A stretch of DNA of 64,000 bases from CAMDPA01 sp963825625 (lineage in GTDB: Bacteria > Pseudomonadota > Alphaproteobacteria > Rhizobiales > Hyphomicrobiaceae): positions 124,001-188,000 of the forward strand of contig CAWGUF010000003.1 in the NCBI GenBank assembly GCA_963825625.1. Reading direction: 5' to 3'. A program made the translations under genes and the position numbers. The notes beneath the pieces are model-generated. The model ran no database searches, had not been told where the DNA came from, and saw nothing but the letters and a program-made list of their open reading frames with translations. How positions within the stretch are numbered: the stretch's first letter is position 1; the number at the start of each line of letters is the position of its first letter. Below, one piece after another: positions 25,819-33,807 of the stretch.

Positions 25819-26244
25819 TCACGCCTTCTGCCACATCAGCAAATGAAAACCGTCGGGCAGGGGATGCCAGTATGGTTTCACCTTCAGTCCGATCTTCATT
25901 TCGTCCCGCCTGATTCCGGTCGTATTGCCCATGATCTGTACGCCCTCGGGCAGGGTAACTACTGCCAGAAAGAACGGCTCATGCCCGCGGAACGGCGGCC
26001 GGGCGCGCTGCACGACGGTGAACGAGTAGACTTCGCCTTCGCCCTTGACCTCGCGCCACTCCAGCTTGCTGCTTTTCCCCGTGAAACGCGACGTTGCACG
26101 CGGCAGCCACTGGTACTTGCCAGCCTCGCTGTCATATTGAATGACGAGCTTCTTGTCCTTGGTGCCGTTCCAGAACGGCTCGGAGTAGCTGCGGAAAGCG
26201 GGCGCTGACCGCTCGATATCCAGGGTATCGTTTATAGTAGCCAT
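25819..26244 (-). CDS. DUF35 OB-fold protein lacking the zinc-ribbon cysteines (pair B)
   Basis: 141 residues. The N-terminal helix PFWNGTKDKKLVIQYDSEAG and KYQWLPRATSRFTGKSSKLE align with the pair A protein, again without any zinc-binding cysteine. The OB-fold strand EVYSFTVVQRARPPFRGHEP is followed by PFFLAVVTLPEGVQIMGN and a late KIGLKVKPYWHPLPDGFH. Start ATG 26244 with GAGG seven bases upstream; the frame extends to 26292. Downstream of its thiolase-like partner by 60 bp, third gene of an ECH - thiolase-like - DUF35 unit. The role is inferred from the Ltp2-ChsH2 precedent. Confidence 0.9.
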   Translation of the reverse strand: MATINDTLDIERSAPAFRSYSEPFWNGTKDKKLVIQYDSEAGKYQWLPRATSRFTGKSSKLEWREVKGEGEVYSFTVVQRARPPFRGHEPFFLAVVTLPEGVQIMGNTTGIRRDEMKIGLKVKPYWHPLPDGFHLLMWQKA

Positions 26245-26304
26245 GCCAATGCCTCGATATGCGGGCCGATTGATCCTGCGTGTGACATTCACTCGACGTC
26301 CACG

Positions 26305-27477
26305 TCATCCATTGGGCGTGAGGACCATCACCGCCGACGTATTCCAGTTGCGGGCATACGGAATTCCGCCGATCCCCGTCACCAATACATTCGATGTATT
26401 CTTGACCTGCCGCTTGCCTGCTTCGCCAAACAGCTGGCGAATGGCCTCGACGAGATTGGTGCCACCACCCGCCAGCCCCACCTGACCGGCAGAGATCTGT
26501 CCGCCTCCGGTATTGAGCGGAAGGTCGCCGTTCCAGTTGAAGTCGTGCTCACGGATGAAATCGCATCCCTGCCCCTTCTTACAGAAGCCAAGCATCTCCA
26601 TCTGCAGCATCATCGCGATGATGAAGTCGTCATAGGGATGGAAAGAGGCTACATCCTTGGCTCCGATGCCCGCCTGCTTGAATGCCTTCTGTCCGGCCGG
26701 CATGTGCCCGGTGTCCGTGACGTCGACGATATTCTCCGAAAACTGATAGCTCGTCTTCTCTCCGTACCCGACCGGAACAGCGATCTTGGTGAACCCACGC
26801 TTCTGAGCCGCCTTGCGGCTCATCACGATCAGCCCGCTGGCACCGTCGCAGACCAACACGCTGTCGAGCAGGCGAATGGGATCGGCAATCATGCGCGAGT
26901 TGACATAGTCGTCGATCGTGATCGGCACACGCAGCTTTTCGCAAGCAAGATCGTTCAGAACCGCGCCGTTTCGCTGCGCCACCGCAAGCTTGCCCAGCAT
27001 CCGATAATCGAGCCCGAACTGATGCTCATACCGGTTGGTGATGAAACCGAATGACGTCGGCGGTCCCAGCAGACCCAACGGCACCGTCCATTCTGCCTGA
27101 TAGTGGCGCTGGCGCGTATTGTTCTCCCGCGCCTGCGTATCGGCAAAGAGGCAGAACACCGTCTCGCACATGCCTGCATCGATGGCGATGGCCGCGCGCG
27201 CCAACGCCCCCACCGGCGAGCAGCCACCGATATCTACTGTCTGACAGAAATCGACCTCGAGCGCCAACTGGTCCGACGTCGATTGCGACCAGAACGGATT
27301 GCCCGCCCCTGTCTGCGACCCGGAGAGGATCAGGCCGTCGATCTCGCCCTTGTCGATCCCGGTCTTTGCGAGCAGCTGTTCCAGGACCTCAGCTCCAAGC
27401 GACCAGACATCCTTGTCGCTTTTCGTCACGATCTTTGTTTCGGCATAAGCGACGACTGCCGTGTCCCGCATCGCCAT
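26305..27477 (-). CDS. SCP2-type thiolase-like protein (pair B)
   Basis: 390 residues, paralogue of the protein at 21974 with the same segments: AVVAYAETKIVTKSDKDVW, FHPYDDFIIAMMLQMEMLG and TGGGQISAGQVGLAGGGTN. Here the nucleophile position reads VDIGGCSPVG, so a cysteine is present, unlike pair A. The usual GHP histidine is again missing (GQV). Either a thiolase with altered proton relay or a retro-aldolase. ATG 27477 has GGGGAG six bases upstream. It follows the enoyl-CoA hydratase, which would hydrate the enoyl-CoA before C-C cleavage; the aldolase reading therefore fits the gene order. Confidence 0.85.
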   Translation of the reverse strand: MAMRDTAVVAYAETKIVTKSDKDVWSLGAEVLEQLLAKTGIDKGEIDGLILSGSQTGAGNPFWSQSTSDQLALEVDFCQTVDIGGCSPVGALARAAIAIDAGMCETVFCLFADTQARENNTRQRHYQAEWTVPLGLLGPPTSFGFITNRYEHQFGLDYRMLGKLAVAQRNGAVLNDLACEKLRVPITIDDYVNSRMIADPIRLLDSVLVCDGASGLIVMSRKAAQKRGFTKIAVPVGYGEKTSYQFSENIVDVTDTGHMPAGQKAFKQAGIGAKDVASFHPYDDFIIAMMLQMEMLGFCKKGQGCDFIREHDFNWNGDLPLNTGGGQISAGQVGLAGGGTNLVEAIRQLFGEAGKRQVKNTSNVLVTGIGGIPYARNWNTSAVMVLTPNG

Positions 27478-27552
27478 GAACGTCTCCCCGACAAGAACTG
27501 GATTATAGGTGCAGAGCAGATAAACTTGGGCTTCATGCGCCGCTCAGAGCCA

Positions 27553-28362
27553 TCAAACCGTGGAGCCGCCGTCTCCGGACTTGCCGGGTTCGACCAGCCG
27601 CTCCGCGCGGTGCTCCACGAACGCCTTCAACCCGTCCTCGCTGCGCTTGCTGCTCACCGCCTGGGTCACGAGCATTTCCATGAACAACCCGTCATTGTGC
27701 GACATGTCGTTGATACGGTTCAGGCAGGATGCGACTGCCCAGTTCGTCAGCGGTGCATTCTTGGCAATTCGTTTTGCGAGAGATTTGGCGCGCTCCAGCG
27801 ACTCTCCCTTCGGCGTCAGATACTGGCACAGATTGAAGCGTTCGCCTTCCTCCGCGGTCAGCACACGCCCGGTGAGCATCAGATCCGCCATCCTCGCATA
27901 GCCCATCAACCGCTGTATGCGGACCGAGCCACCGCCGCCAACGAAGATCCCCCGTTGCCCCTCGGGCAGCGCGAAGAAGGTCGTCTCATCCGCGACCCGC
28001 ACATGCACCGCCGAGGCGATCTCCAGGCCGCCACCGATCGTCGCCCCTTTCAGCGCGGCCAGGAACGGAATGAAACCACGCGCCATGGAATCGAGCGTGG
28101 GATGCCAGCGCCCGCGCTTTCTCAGCCTCACATCCGGCTCGGCGTTGATCCATTGCACGGCCTCGGCCAGATCCAACCCCGCACAAAAATGCTCTCCGTG
28201 ACCGAAAATGACACCGCACTTGGCCTCTTCCTGCGCGCGCGCAACCGCGCGGGCGAAGGCCTGGTTCATGTCCTCGTTCATGCAATTGCGCTTGTCGGGC
28301 CGGTTCAATCCGATGAGGGCAATCTCGCCATCCAGCTCGTACGTCACAACTTCGTCGGCCAT
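27553..28362 (-). CDS. enoyl-CoA hydratase/isomerase (crotonase family)
   Basis: 269 residues, crotonase fold. First oxyanion-hole strand FGHGEHFCAGLDLAEAV, second KGATIGGGLEIASAVHVRVA, followed by the catalytic-loop FFALPEGQRGIFVGGGGSVR with Glu in LPEG, then RLMGYARMADLMLTGRVLTA. It hydrates an enoyl-CoA or isomerises its double bond. ATG 28362 has a clear GGGAGG; the open frame extends to 28437. First gene of the minus-strand unit with thiolase-like and DUF35 pair B. The 191-bp divergent region toward the ADP-forming ligase (28554) is likely a shared promoter region. Confidence 0.92.
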   Translation of the reverse strand: MADEVVTYELDGEIALIGLNRPDKRNCMNEDMNQAFARAVARAQEEAKCGVIFGHGEHFCAGLDLAEAVQWINAEPDVRLRKRGRWHPTLDSMARGFIPFLAALKGATIGGGLEIASAVHVRVADETTFFALPEGQRGIFVGGGGSVRIQRLMGYARMADLMLTGRVLTAEEGERFNLCQYLTPKGESLERAKSLAKRIAKNAPLTNWAVASCLNRINDMSHNDGLFMEMLVTQAVSSKRSEDGLKAFVEHRAERLVEPGKSGDGGSTV

Positions 28363-28553
28363 GGTTCCTCCCGGATCGTGTGAAGCCTGCATCACATCCC
28401 GGTTAACAGAGGCCCTGGGCGGCAGGTTTGTCAACAACCCTATCGGCCATGCCCCACCTGCAAGCTAAACCGGCGGCCACAGCCGGGGACAAGACCGGTG
28501 ACAATTCCTCCACATCGCTTAAAGTCGGGAGAAACACCCGAAGGGAAACGTCC

Positions 28554-30695
28554 ATGCCGAATGAAACTCGCCGTCCCCCCCAAGGCCCTGCCGCTGTCGA
28601 GCCGTTCCTGCGTCCCAAGTCCGTGGCCATCATCGGTATCTCGTCACGCCCGGGATCGGCGGGCATGAATGCCTACACCAATTTCAAGCTCAACGAATAC
28701 GAAGGCACTATTCACCTTGTCGGCCGCAGCGGCGGCGAGATCGACGGCCGTCCCGTGCTGAAAGAAATCGACGAATTGCCCGAAGGCGTCGACCTGGCGA
28801 TCTTCACGCTGCCAGCCGCAGGCGCGCATGATGCGATGCGGGCCTGTGCCCGCCGCAAGGTCAAGGCAGTCACGATTTTCGCTTCCGGCTTCGCCGAGGT
28901 CGGCCAACGAGAAAGCCAGGACGAGCTGGCAGCGATCGCAAGCGACGGCGGCGTGGCTCTGCTTGGACCCAATTGCCTCGGCTATACCAACCTGACGAAT
29001 GGCGTTCACGCCGGCTTCGTCGCTGCGACCAAGATCGTGCGCACGCCGAATTCGGACGACCCGAAAGTCGCCATCATATCGGCCAGCGGCGGATTGATGT
29101 CGCACATCCGCCAGGGGCTGGAGCAACGTGACGTACCGGCCGCATACACCATCTCCACCGGCAACGAGGCCGGCATCGGCCTACCGGATTTCGTCAAGTA
29201 TTTCGCCGACGATCCCATCACCAGCATGATCATCGTCTATGTCGAGCAGGTCCGCGACCCCGCCGCATTCCTTGCCGCCGCCCAGCATGCGCGATTAAAG
29301 GGCAAGCCCGTCGTGATGATCCATCCCGGCCGCACCGACCACGCCCAGGCAGCGGTCAGCTCTCACACCGGCGCCCTTGCCGGCGACCACGCCGTCATGC
29401 GCACGCTGGCAACCCACGCCGGCATCATGATGATCGATAAGCTCGACGAGCTGATCGACACCGCCGAGATCCTGGCGCGCTACCCGAAACCAAACCCTCA
29501 TGGCCCGGGCATTCTTACATTTTCCGGCGCCTACTGCGCCATCGCTCACGATTTCTGCGACGAAATCGGACTGGAGCTGCCGCCGCTGAGCGAGGCGGCG
29601 GAAAAAACCTTACGAGACGCCCTGCCCGGCTTTGCCACGCCTCGCAACCCGCTCGATCTGACGACGCAACCCGTGTGGCAGCCCGAGCTGATGCGCACCG
29701 GCGTCAGCGCCCTCCTCGACGACCCCAAGATCGGCAGCCTGCTGATCTCGATCCCGATGAGCAATCCGGTCGTCGGTGTGAAGTATCTGGAGCACACGCT
29801 GGAGGCAACGGCCAAGCAGCCCGACAAACCCATGATATTCTCCGCACTCGGAGAGAAATCGCCATTGCCGGAGCAATTCTATACGATTGCACGCCAGAAC
29901 AAGGTCATCGTCTCACGCTCCGCGGACCGCTCGCTGCGCGCACTCGGCCACTATGCGCAATATGGCAAGAACCTCATTCGCGCGAACATGGTGAAATCGG
30001 CGCAGCCGGTTACGGGACTGCCCGCAATGGGCAACGGGCCCCAGCCGGAGTGGCTGGGCAAGCAGATCTTCCGGCAGCTCGGAATTCGCGTGCCGGAAGG
30101 CGAGCTTGCGCGCACCCCGGACGAAGCCGCCAAGATTGCCTCCAGGATCGGATACCCGGTGGCAATGAAGGCCCAAGCCGCCGCATTGGCTCACAAGACC
30201 GAAGCTGGCGGCGTGCTGCTAGGCATCCGCGATGCCGACGCGGTACGAGCCGGCTGGCAACGGCTGAACGACAATGTTTCCCGATACCAGGCCGATCTGA
30301 AGCTTGATGGCATTCTTGTCGAGCAGATGTCGCCCAAGGGCATCGAGATGCTAGTGGGTGCAAGGCGCGATCCGCGCTGGGGGCCGGTCGTGCTTGTCGG
30401 CATGGGCGGCACACTTGTGGAGGCCATCGGTGACGTCCGGCTGCTGCCGCCCGATCTCACCGAGCAAGCGATCCTCGACGAGATCCGGCAACTCAAGGCG
30501 GCCAAGCTGCTCGGCGGCTTCCGTGGCGCTCCACCAGCCGATGTCGCGGCCGTCGCCGTAACCGTGATGAAGATCGGCAACCTGATCCGCGGCGTCCCAG
30601 AGATCGCCGAAATAGACGTCAACCCGTTGATTGCACATCCTGAAGGTCAGGGCGTAACAGCGCTCGATGCGTTGATAGTAACGGTCAGCCCATAG
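28554..30695 (+). CDS. ADP-forming acyl-CoA synthetase (acetate-CoA ligase family)
   Basis: 713 residues in the fused alpha-beta arrangement. CoA-binding domain at the N-terminus (PFLRPKSVAIIGISSRPGSA), ligase-CoA domains with the phosphohistidine region (VVSSHTGALAGDHAV, histidine in SHTG) and a C-terminal ATP-grasp domain (YPVAMKAQAAALAHKTEAGG, VLVGMGGTLVEAIGDV). It converts an acid, ATP and CoA to acyl-CoA, ADP and phosphate, reversibly; homologues serve feruloyl-, cinnamoyl- or acetyl-CoA metabolism. The start is ATG 28554 with AAGGG eight bases upstream. It lies between the hydratase unit and the TRAP genes, so it may activate the imported acid. Confidence 0.9.
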   Translation: MPNETRRPPQGPAAVEPFLRPKSVAIIGISSRPGSAGMNAYTNFKLNEYEGTIHLVGRSGGEIDGRPVLKEIDELPEGVDLAIFTLPAAGAHDAMRACARRKVKAVTIFASGFAEVGQRESQDELAAIASDGGVALLGPNCLGYTNLTNGVHAGFVAATKIVRTPNSDDPKVAIISASGGLMSHIRQGLEQRDVPAAYTISTGNEAGIGLPDFVKYFADDPITSMIIVYVEQVRDPAAFLAAAQHARLKGKPVVMIHPGRTDHAQAAVSSHTGALAGDHAVMRTLATHAGIMMIDKLDELIDTAEILARYPKPNPHGPGILTFSGAYCAIAHDFCDEIGLELPPLSEAAEKTLRDALPGFATPRNPLDLTTQPVWQPELMRTGVSALLDDPKIGSLLISIPMSNPVVGVKYLEHTLEATAKQPDKPMIFSALGEKSPLPEQFYTIARQNKVIVSRSADRSLRALGHYAQYGKNLIRANMVKSAQPVTGLPAMGNGPQPEWLGKQIFRQLGIRVPEGELARTPDEAAKIASRIGYPVAMKAQAAALAHKTEAGGVLLGIRDADAVRAGWQRLNDNVSRYQADLKLDGILVEQMSPKGIEMLVGARRDPRWGPVVLVGMGGTLVEAIGDVRLLPPDLTEQAILDEIRQLKAAKLLGGFRGAPPADVAAVAVTVMKIGNLIRGVPEIAEIDVNPLIAHPEGQGVTALDALIVTVSP

Positions 30696-30721
30696 CCAGC
30701 GCCAAGCCTCTCCGCCAACGT

Positions 30722-30755
30722 TAGTCGAAATAGACACTCACTGAGAAATCGACTA
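30722..30755. promoter_or_regulatory. inverted repeat upstream of the TRAP operon
   Basis: TAGTCGA (30722-30728) and TCGACTA (30749-30755) are perfect 7-bp arms separated by 20 bases, about 130 bp upstream of dctP. Either an operator or part of a terminator for the ligase gene; no U-tract follows, which favours an operator. The remainder up to 30881 is relatively AT-rich and probably holds the promoter. Confidence 0.35.
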
Positions 30756-30881
30756 GCGTATAAGGCCTTGGTTGGACCATCGTGTCCTTCTCAATTCCTG
30801 GAGGGAAAGTCCGCTCTGAATTCCGGACCGATAAAAACCTAACAAAATATGCAACTGGCGCAGTACGCGCGGGAGGAAAAA

Positions 30882-31892
30882 ATGAGGCGTTTGCTGTCCC
30901 TGCCGTTGACGGCGGTGGCTTTGGCATCTTTCGCAACACAGGTCGGCGCCGCCGAGGTCGTATTGAGGCTGTCGCATTTTGGCGGAGCCAACGATTCGAC
31001 CTACTCCAAGGTGATGAAGCCCTGGTTTGAAGGCATCAACAAGGAAGGCAAGGGCATCGTCAAGATCGAGGGCTACCCCGCGGGCGCCCTCGTGCCCAAT
31101 CCGCGAGCCCAGGTAAAAGCCGTTATGGACGGCGTCACCGATATCGCGTTCGTGGTGTTCTCATATACGCCGGGCCGCTTCCCCGACAATGACGTTCTGG
31201 AGTTGCCGACCCTCTACAAGAACGTCAAGGAATCGGCGCATGCCATCCGTACCCTGTACGAGAAGGATCTGCTGCGTGGCTACGAGCAGTTCTATGTGCC
31301 CTTCCTGGTGACTACCTTCCCTTACAATTTCCACACCGCCAAGCCGGTCAACAAGATGAGCGACCTCAAGGGCATGAAGCTGCGTGCGGGCGGCCCGGTC
31401 GCCGGAGCGGCAATGCGTGCGCTCGGCGTCGCACCGGTCGGAATGCCGATTCCCGCTGTGGCCGAGAATATCTCGAAGGGCGTTCTCGACGGCACCGCCG
31501 TCGACTGGAATGTGATGTACTCGTTCCGTATCAACGAGGTCGCCAAGTACCACTACATGCAGCTGTTCAGCACCGTGCCGATCGGCATGCTGATGACCAA
31601 GAAGCGGTTTGCCGAATTGCCACCCAAGGCGCAGGAGATCATCAAGAAGCATAGCGGCCGCGCCGTGGATAACCTGTACGTCAAGGTAACGGGTGAGATC
31701 CAGGACGACTGGCTGGCCAAGACAAAGAAGACGCCAGGCCACACCATCGTCTATCCGGATGCCGCCGACACGGCCGCCTATGAGAAGACGATGCAGGCCG
31801 TGATCGACAAATGGGCCGAGGGCAACGACCGGCGAAAGAATATTCTCGCGGTCGTGCTGGCAGAGACGAAGAAACTCCGGGCCGGCAAGTAG
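30882..31892 (+). CDS. TRAP transporter substrate-binding protein (DctP family)
   Basis: 336 residues. Signal peptide MRRLLSLPLTAVALASFATQ with cleavage after VGAA. Mature DctP fold with the region around MKLRAGGPVAGAAMRALGVA, whose arginine normally clamps the ligand carboxylate, then VPIPAVAEN-like VGMPIPAVAENISKGVLDGT and the segment AVDWNVMYSFRINEVAKY. It binds a carboxylate in the periplasm and delivers it to DctQM encoded next. GGGAGGAAAAA precedes ATG 30882. The location inside the island suggests the substrate is the acid catabolised by the surrounding CoA-dependent enzymes. Confidence 0.93.
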   Translation: MRRLLSLPLTAVALASFATQVGAAEVVLRLSHFGGANDSTYSKVMKPWFEGINKEGKGIVKIEGYPAGALVPNPRAQVKAVMDGVTDIAFVVFSYTPGRFPDNDVLELPTLYKNVKESAHAIRTLYEKDLLRGYEQFYVPFLVTTFPYNFHTAKPVNKMSDLKGMKLRAGGPVAGAAMRALGVAPVGMPIPAVAENISKGVLDGTAVDWNVMYSFRINEVAKYHYMQLFSTVPIGMLMTKKRFAELPPKAQEIIKKHSGRAVDNLYVKVTGEIQDDWLAKTKKTPGHTIVYPDAADTAAYEKTMQAVIDKWAEGNDRRKNILAVVLAETKKLRAGK

Positions 31893-31908
31893 CGCGGATC
31901 GTAAAATC

Positions 31909-32463
31909 ATGCTTGTCGCCCTGGAGCGCAGCGCACGCGCGTTCTGCAAATGGCTGGCGCTCATCGGCCTTCTCGGGCTGGTGGCGCTTGCAGGCATCAC
32001 AATCGCTGACGTGATGATGCGCTGGCTGTTCGCCAGTCCGATCGACGGTGTCTCCGACATCTACCGGCTGCTGATCGCAGTCGTGGTCGCCTCGTTCTTC
32101 CCCGCATCGTTCGCTGAACGGGGCCACATCTCCATCCATTTCCTCAGCGCCGTGCTGCCACGAGCCGGGCGTCGCGGATTGACCGTGCTGGCCGCCCTCG
32201 TAACGCTTGGCTTCACGATCGTCCTTGGCTGGCAGTTCATACTGTATTGCCTGGAGGTTTATGCCGCTGGCGAAACGACGTGGCTGCTCGGACTGAGCGT
32301 AACCCCCTGGTGGATCATAGCCACTGCCCTGCTGCTGCTGTGCATTCCGATCCAGCTGATCGTGGTGCTGTCCGAGGCGACCGGCACCAGCGAGGCTTCC
32401 CATCATTCGGGTCATGCTGTCGATTCCGATCAGTCCGCTTCGGACGGAGGCCAAGGCAGCTAA
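31909..32463 (+). CDS. TRAP transporter small permease (DctQ family)
   Basis: 184 residues, four hydrophobic segments: LALIGLLGLVALAGITIADV, LLIAVVVASFFPASFAERG, LTVLAALVTLGFTIVLGWQF and a last one around WIIATALLLLCIPIQLIVVL. The motif RWLFASPIDGVSDIYRL matches the DctQ R(W)-x-F-x-x-x-I-x-G-x-x-E/D pattern. It forms the membrane complex with DctM and uses a sodium or proton gradient. It starts 16 bases after dctP and its TAA stop shares one base with the dctM ATG (TAATG), so the two are translationally coupled. Confidence 0.93.
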   Translation: MLVALERSARAFCKWLALIGLLGLVALAGITIADVMMRWLFASPIDGVSDIYRLLIAVVVASFFPASFAERGHISIHFLSAVLPRAGRRGLTVLAALVTLGFTIVLGWQFILYCLEVYAAGETTWLLGLSVTPWWIIATALLLLCIPIQLIVVLSEATGTSEASHHSGHAVDSDQSASDGGQGS

Positions 32464-33773
32464 TGGATCCGATCTCCGTTGCCATGCTCGGCATTCTCGG
32501 GATGTTCGCGCTGATCGCGCTGCAGATCCCGATCGGCATCTCCATGGCAATCGCCGGAGTGATCGGATTCGGCCTGCTTTCAGGCTGGAACGCCGCGTTC
32601 TCGCTCATTGCCAGCAAGGGCGTGGGAACGCTGTCGAGCGAGGAGCTGGCCGTCATCCCGCTGTTCCTCGTCATGGGGAGCTTCGCCAATATCAGCGGTC
32701 TGGCCGCCGACATCTATCGGCTCGCCTACGCATTCATCGGCCACCGCAAGGGTGGCCTTGCGCTTGCCACCATTGGCGGCTGCGCCGGCTTCGGCGCCGT
32801 TTGCGGGTCTTCGATCGCAACCGCGGCAACCATGGGCAGGGTGGCACTGCCGGAGATGCTGAAGCGCAACTACGATGCCTCGCTCGCGACCGGCTGTATC
32901 GCTGCTGGCGGCACGCTCGGCATGCTGATCCCACCATCGGTCATCATGGTGATCTACGCGTTCCTGACGGAGCAGTTCGTGATCACGATGTTCGTGGCCG
33001 CGATCATCCCGGGGCTGCTTGCCGTTCTGTTCCATTTCATCGCGATCGCAGTCGTCGTAAGGCTGAATCCCGCAGCAGGGCCTGCAGGCGAGCGAGCGGA
33101 CTGGCAGGAGCGGTGGGCAGCGATTCGCAATGCCGGCGGCGTCATGTTCATGATGCTGATTGTCATCGGCGGCATTTACGGCGGCGTTTTCACCGTCAAC
33201 GAGGCAGCCGCGCTCGGTGCATTCGTGGCGTTCGCCTTCACCGTATGGCGCGGCAAGCTCAACATGGAGAACCTGCTGCTTGTCATGCGCGAGACGGCCG
33301 CCAACACCGCGATGATCTACATCATCATCATTGGCGCATCGATCTTCGCCACGTTCATCTCGATCACCAAGATGCCATCGGCCGTCGTGGAGCAGATCAG
33401 CAGCCTCGGACTGCCCCCCCTCGCCATCATTTTCGCGCTGTTCGTCCTGTTCCTGATCCTCGGCAGCATTTTCGACACGATCGCTGCCATGGTGATCACG
33501 CTGCCGTTCATTTTCCCGCTGATCGTCGACCTCGGCTACCACCCGATCTGGTGGGGCATCATCCTGGTCATGACGATCGAGGTGGGCATGATCACGCCGC
33601 CGATCGGCATGAACGTGTTCGTGCTGCACGGCGTCGCCAAGAACATACCGCTGAACACGATCTTCAAGGGGATATTCCCCTTCTTCTATGCCGACGTCGT
33701 GCGGATCATTTTCATCATTCTCTTCCCCGCTCTGGCGCTGTGGCTGCCTGGGGTGCTCGGTTACAAGCTGTAG
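32463..33773 (+). CDS. TRAP transporter large permease (DctM family)
   Basis: 436 residues, about 12 transmembrane segments. Family hallmarks: MGSFANISGLAADIYRLAYA, the conserved GGCAGFGAVCGSSIATAATM (Gly-rich SxAT motif), CIAAGGTLGMLIPPSVIMVI and the late EVGMITPPIGMNVFVLHGVA. This is the sodium-coupled transport channel. Ends 35 bp before the convergent stop of the crotonase/HAD fusion gene. The long frames on both strands across it are spurious. Confidence 0.94.
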   Translation: MDPISVAMLGILGMFALIALQIPIGISMAIAGVIGFGLLSGWNAAFSLIASKGVGTLSSEELAVIPLFLVMGSFANISGLAADIYRLAYAFIGHRKGGLALATIGGCAGFGAVCGSSIATAATMGRVALPEMLKRNYDASLATGCIAAGGTLGMLIPPSVIMVIYAFLTEQFVITMFVAAIIPGLLAVLFHFIAIAVVVRLNPAAGPAGERADWQERWAAIRNAGGVMFMMLIVIGGIYGGVFTVNEAAALGAFVAFAFTVWRGKLNMENLLLVMRETAANTAMIYIIIIGASIFATFISITKMPSAVVEQISSLGLPPLAIIFALFVLFLILGSIFDTIAAMVITLPFIFPLIVDLGYHPIWWGIILVMTIEVGMITPPIGMNVFVLHGVAKNIPLNTIFKGIFPFFYADVVRIIFIILFPALALWLPGVLGYKL

Positions 33774-33807
33774 CCGCAGCGATAGGCGCCGCGCGCGTTG
33801 CGCATCC

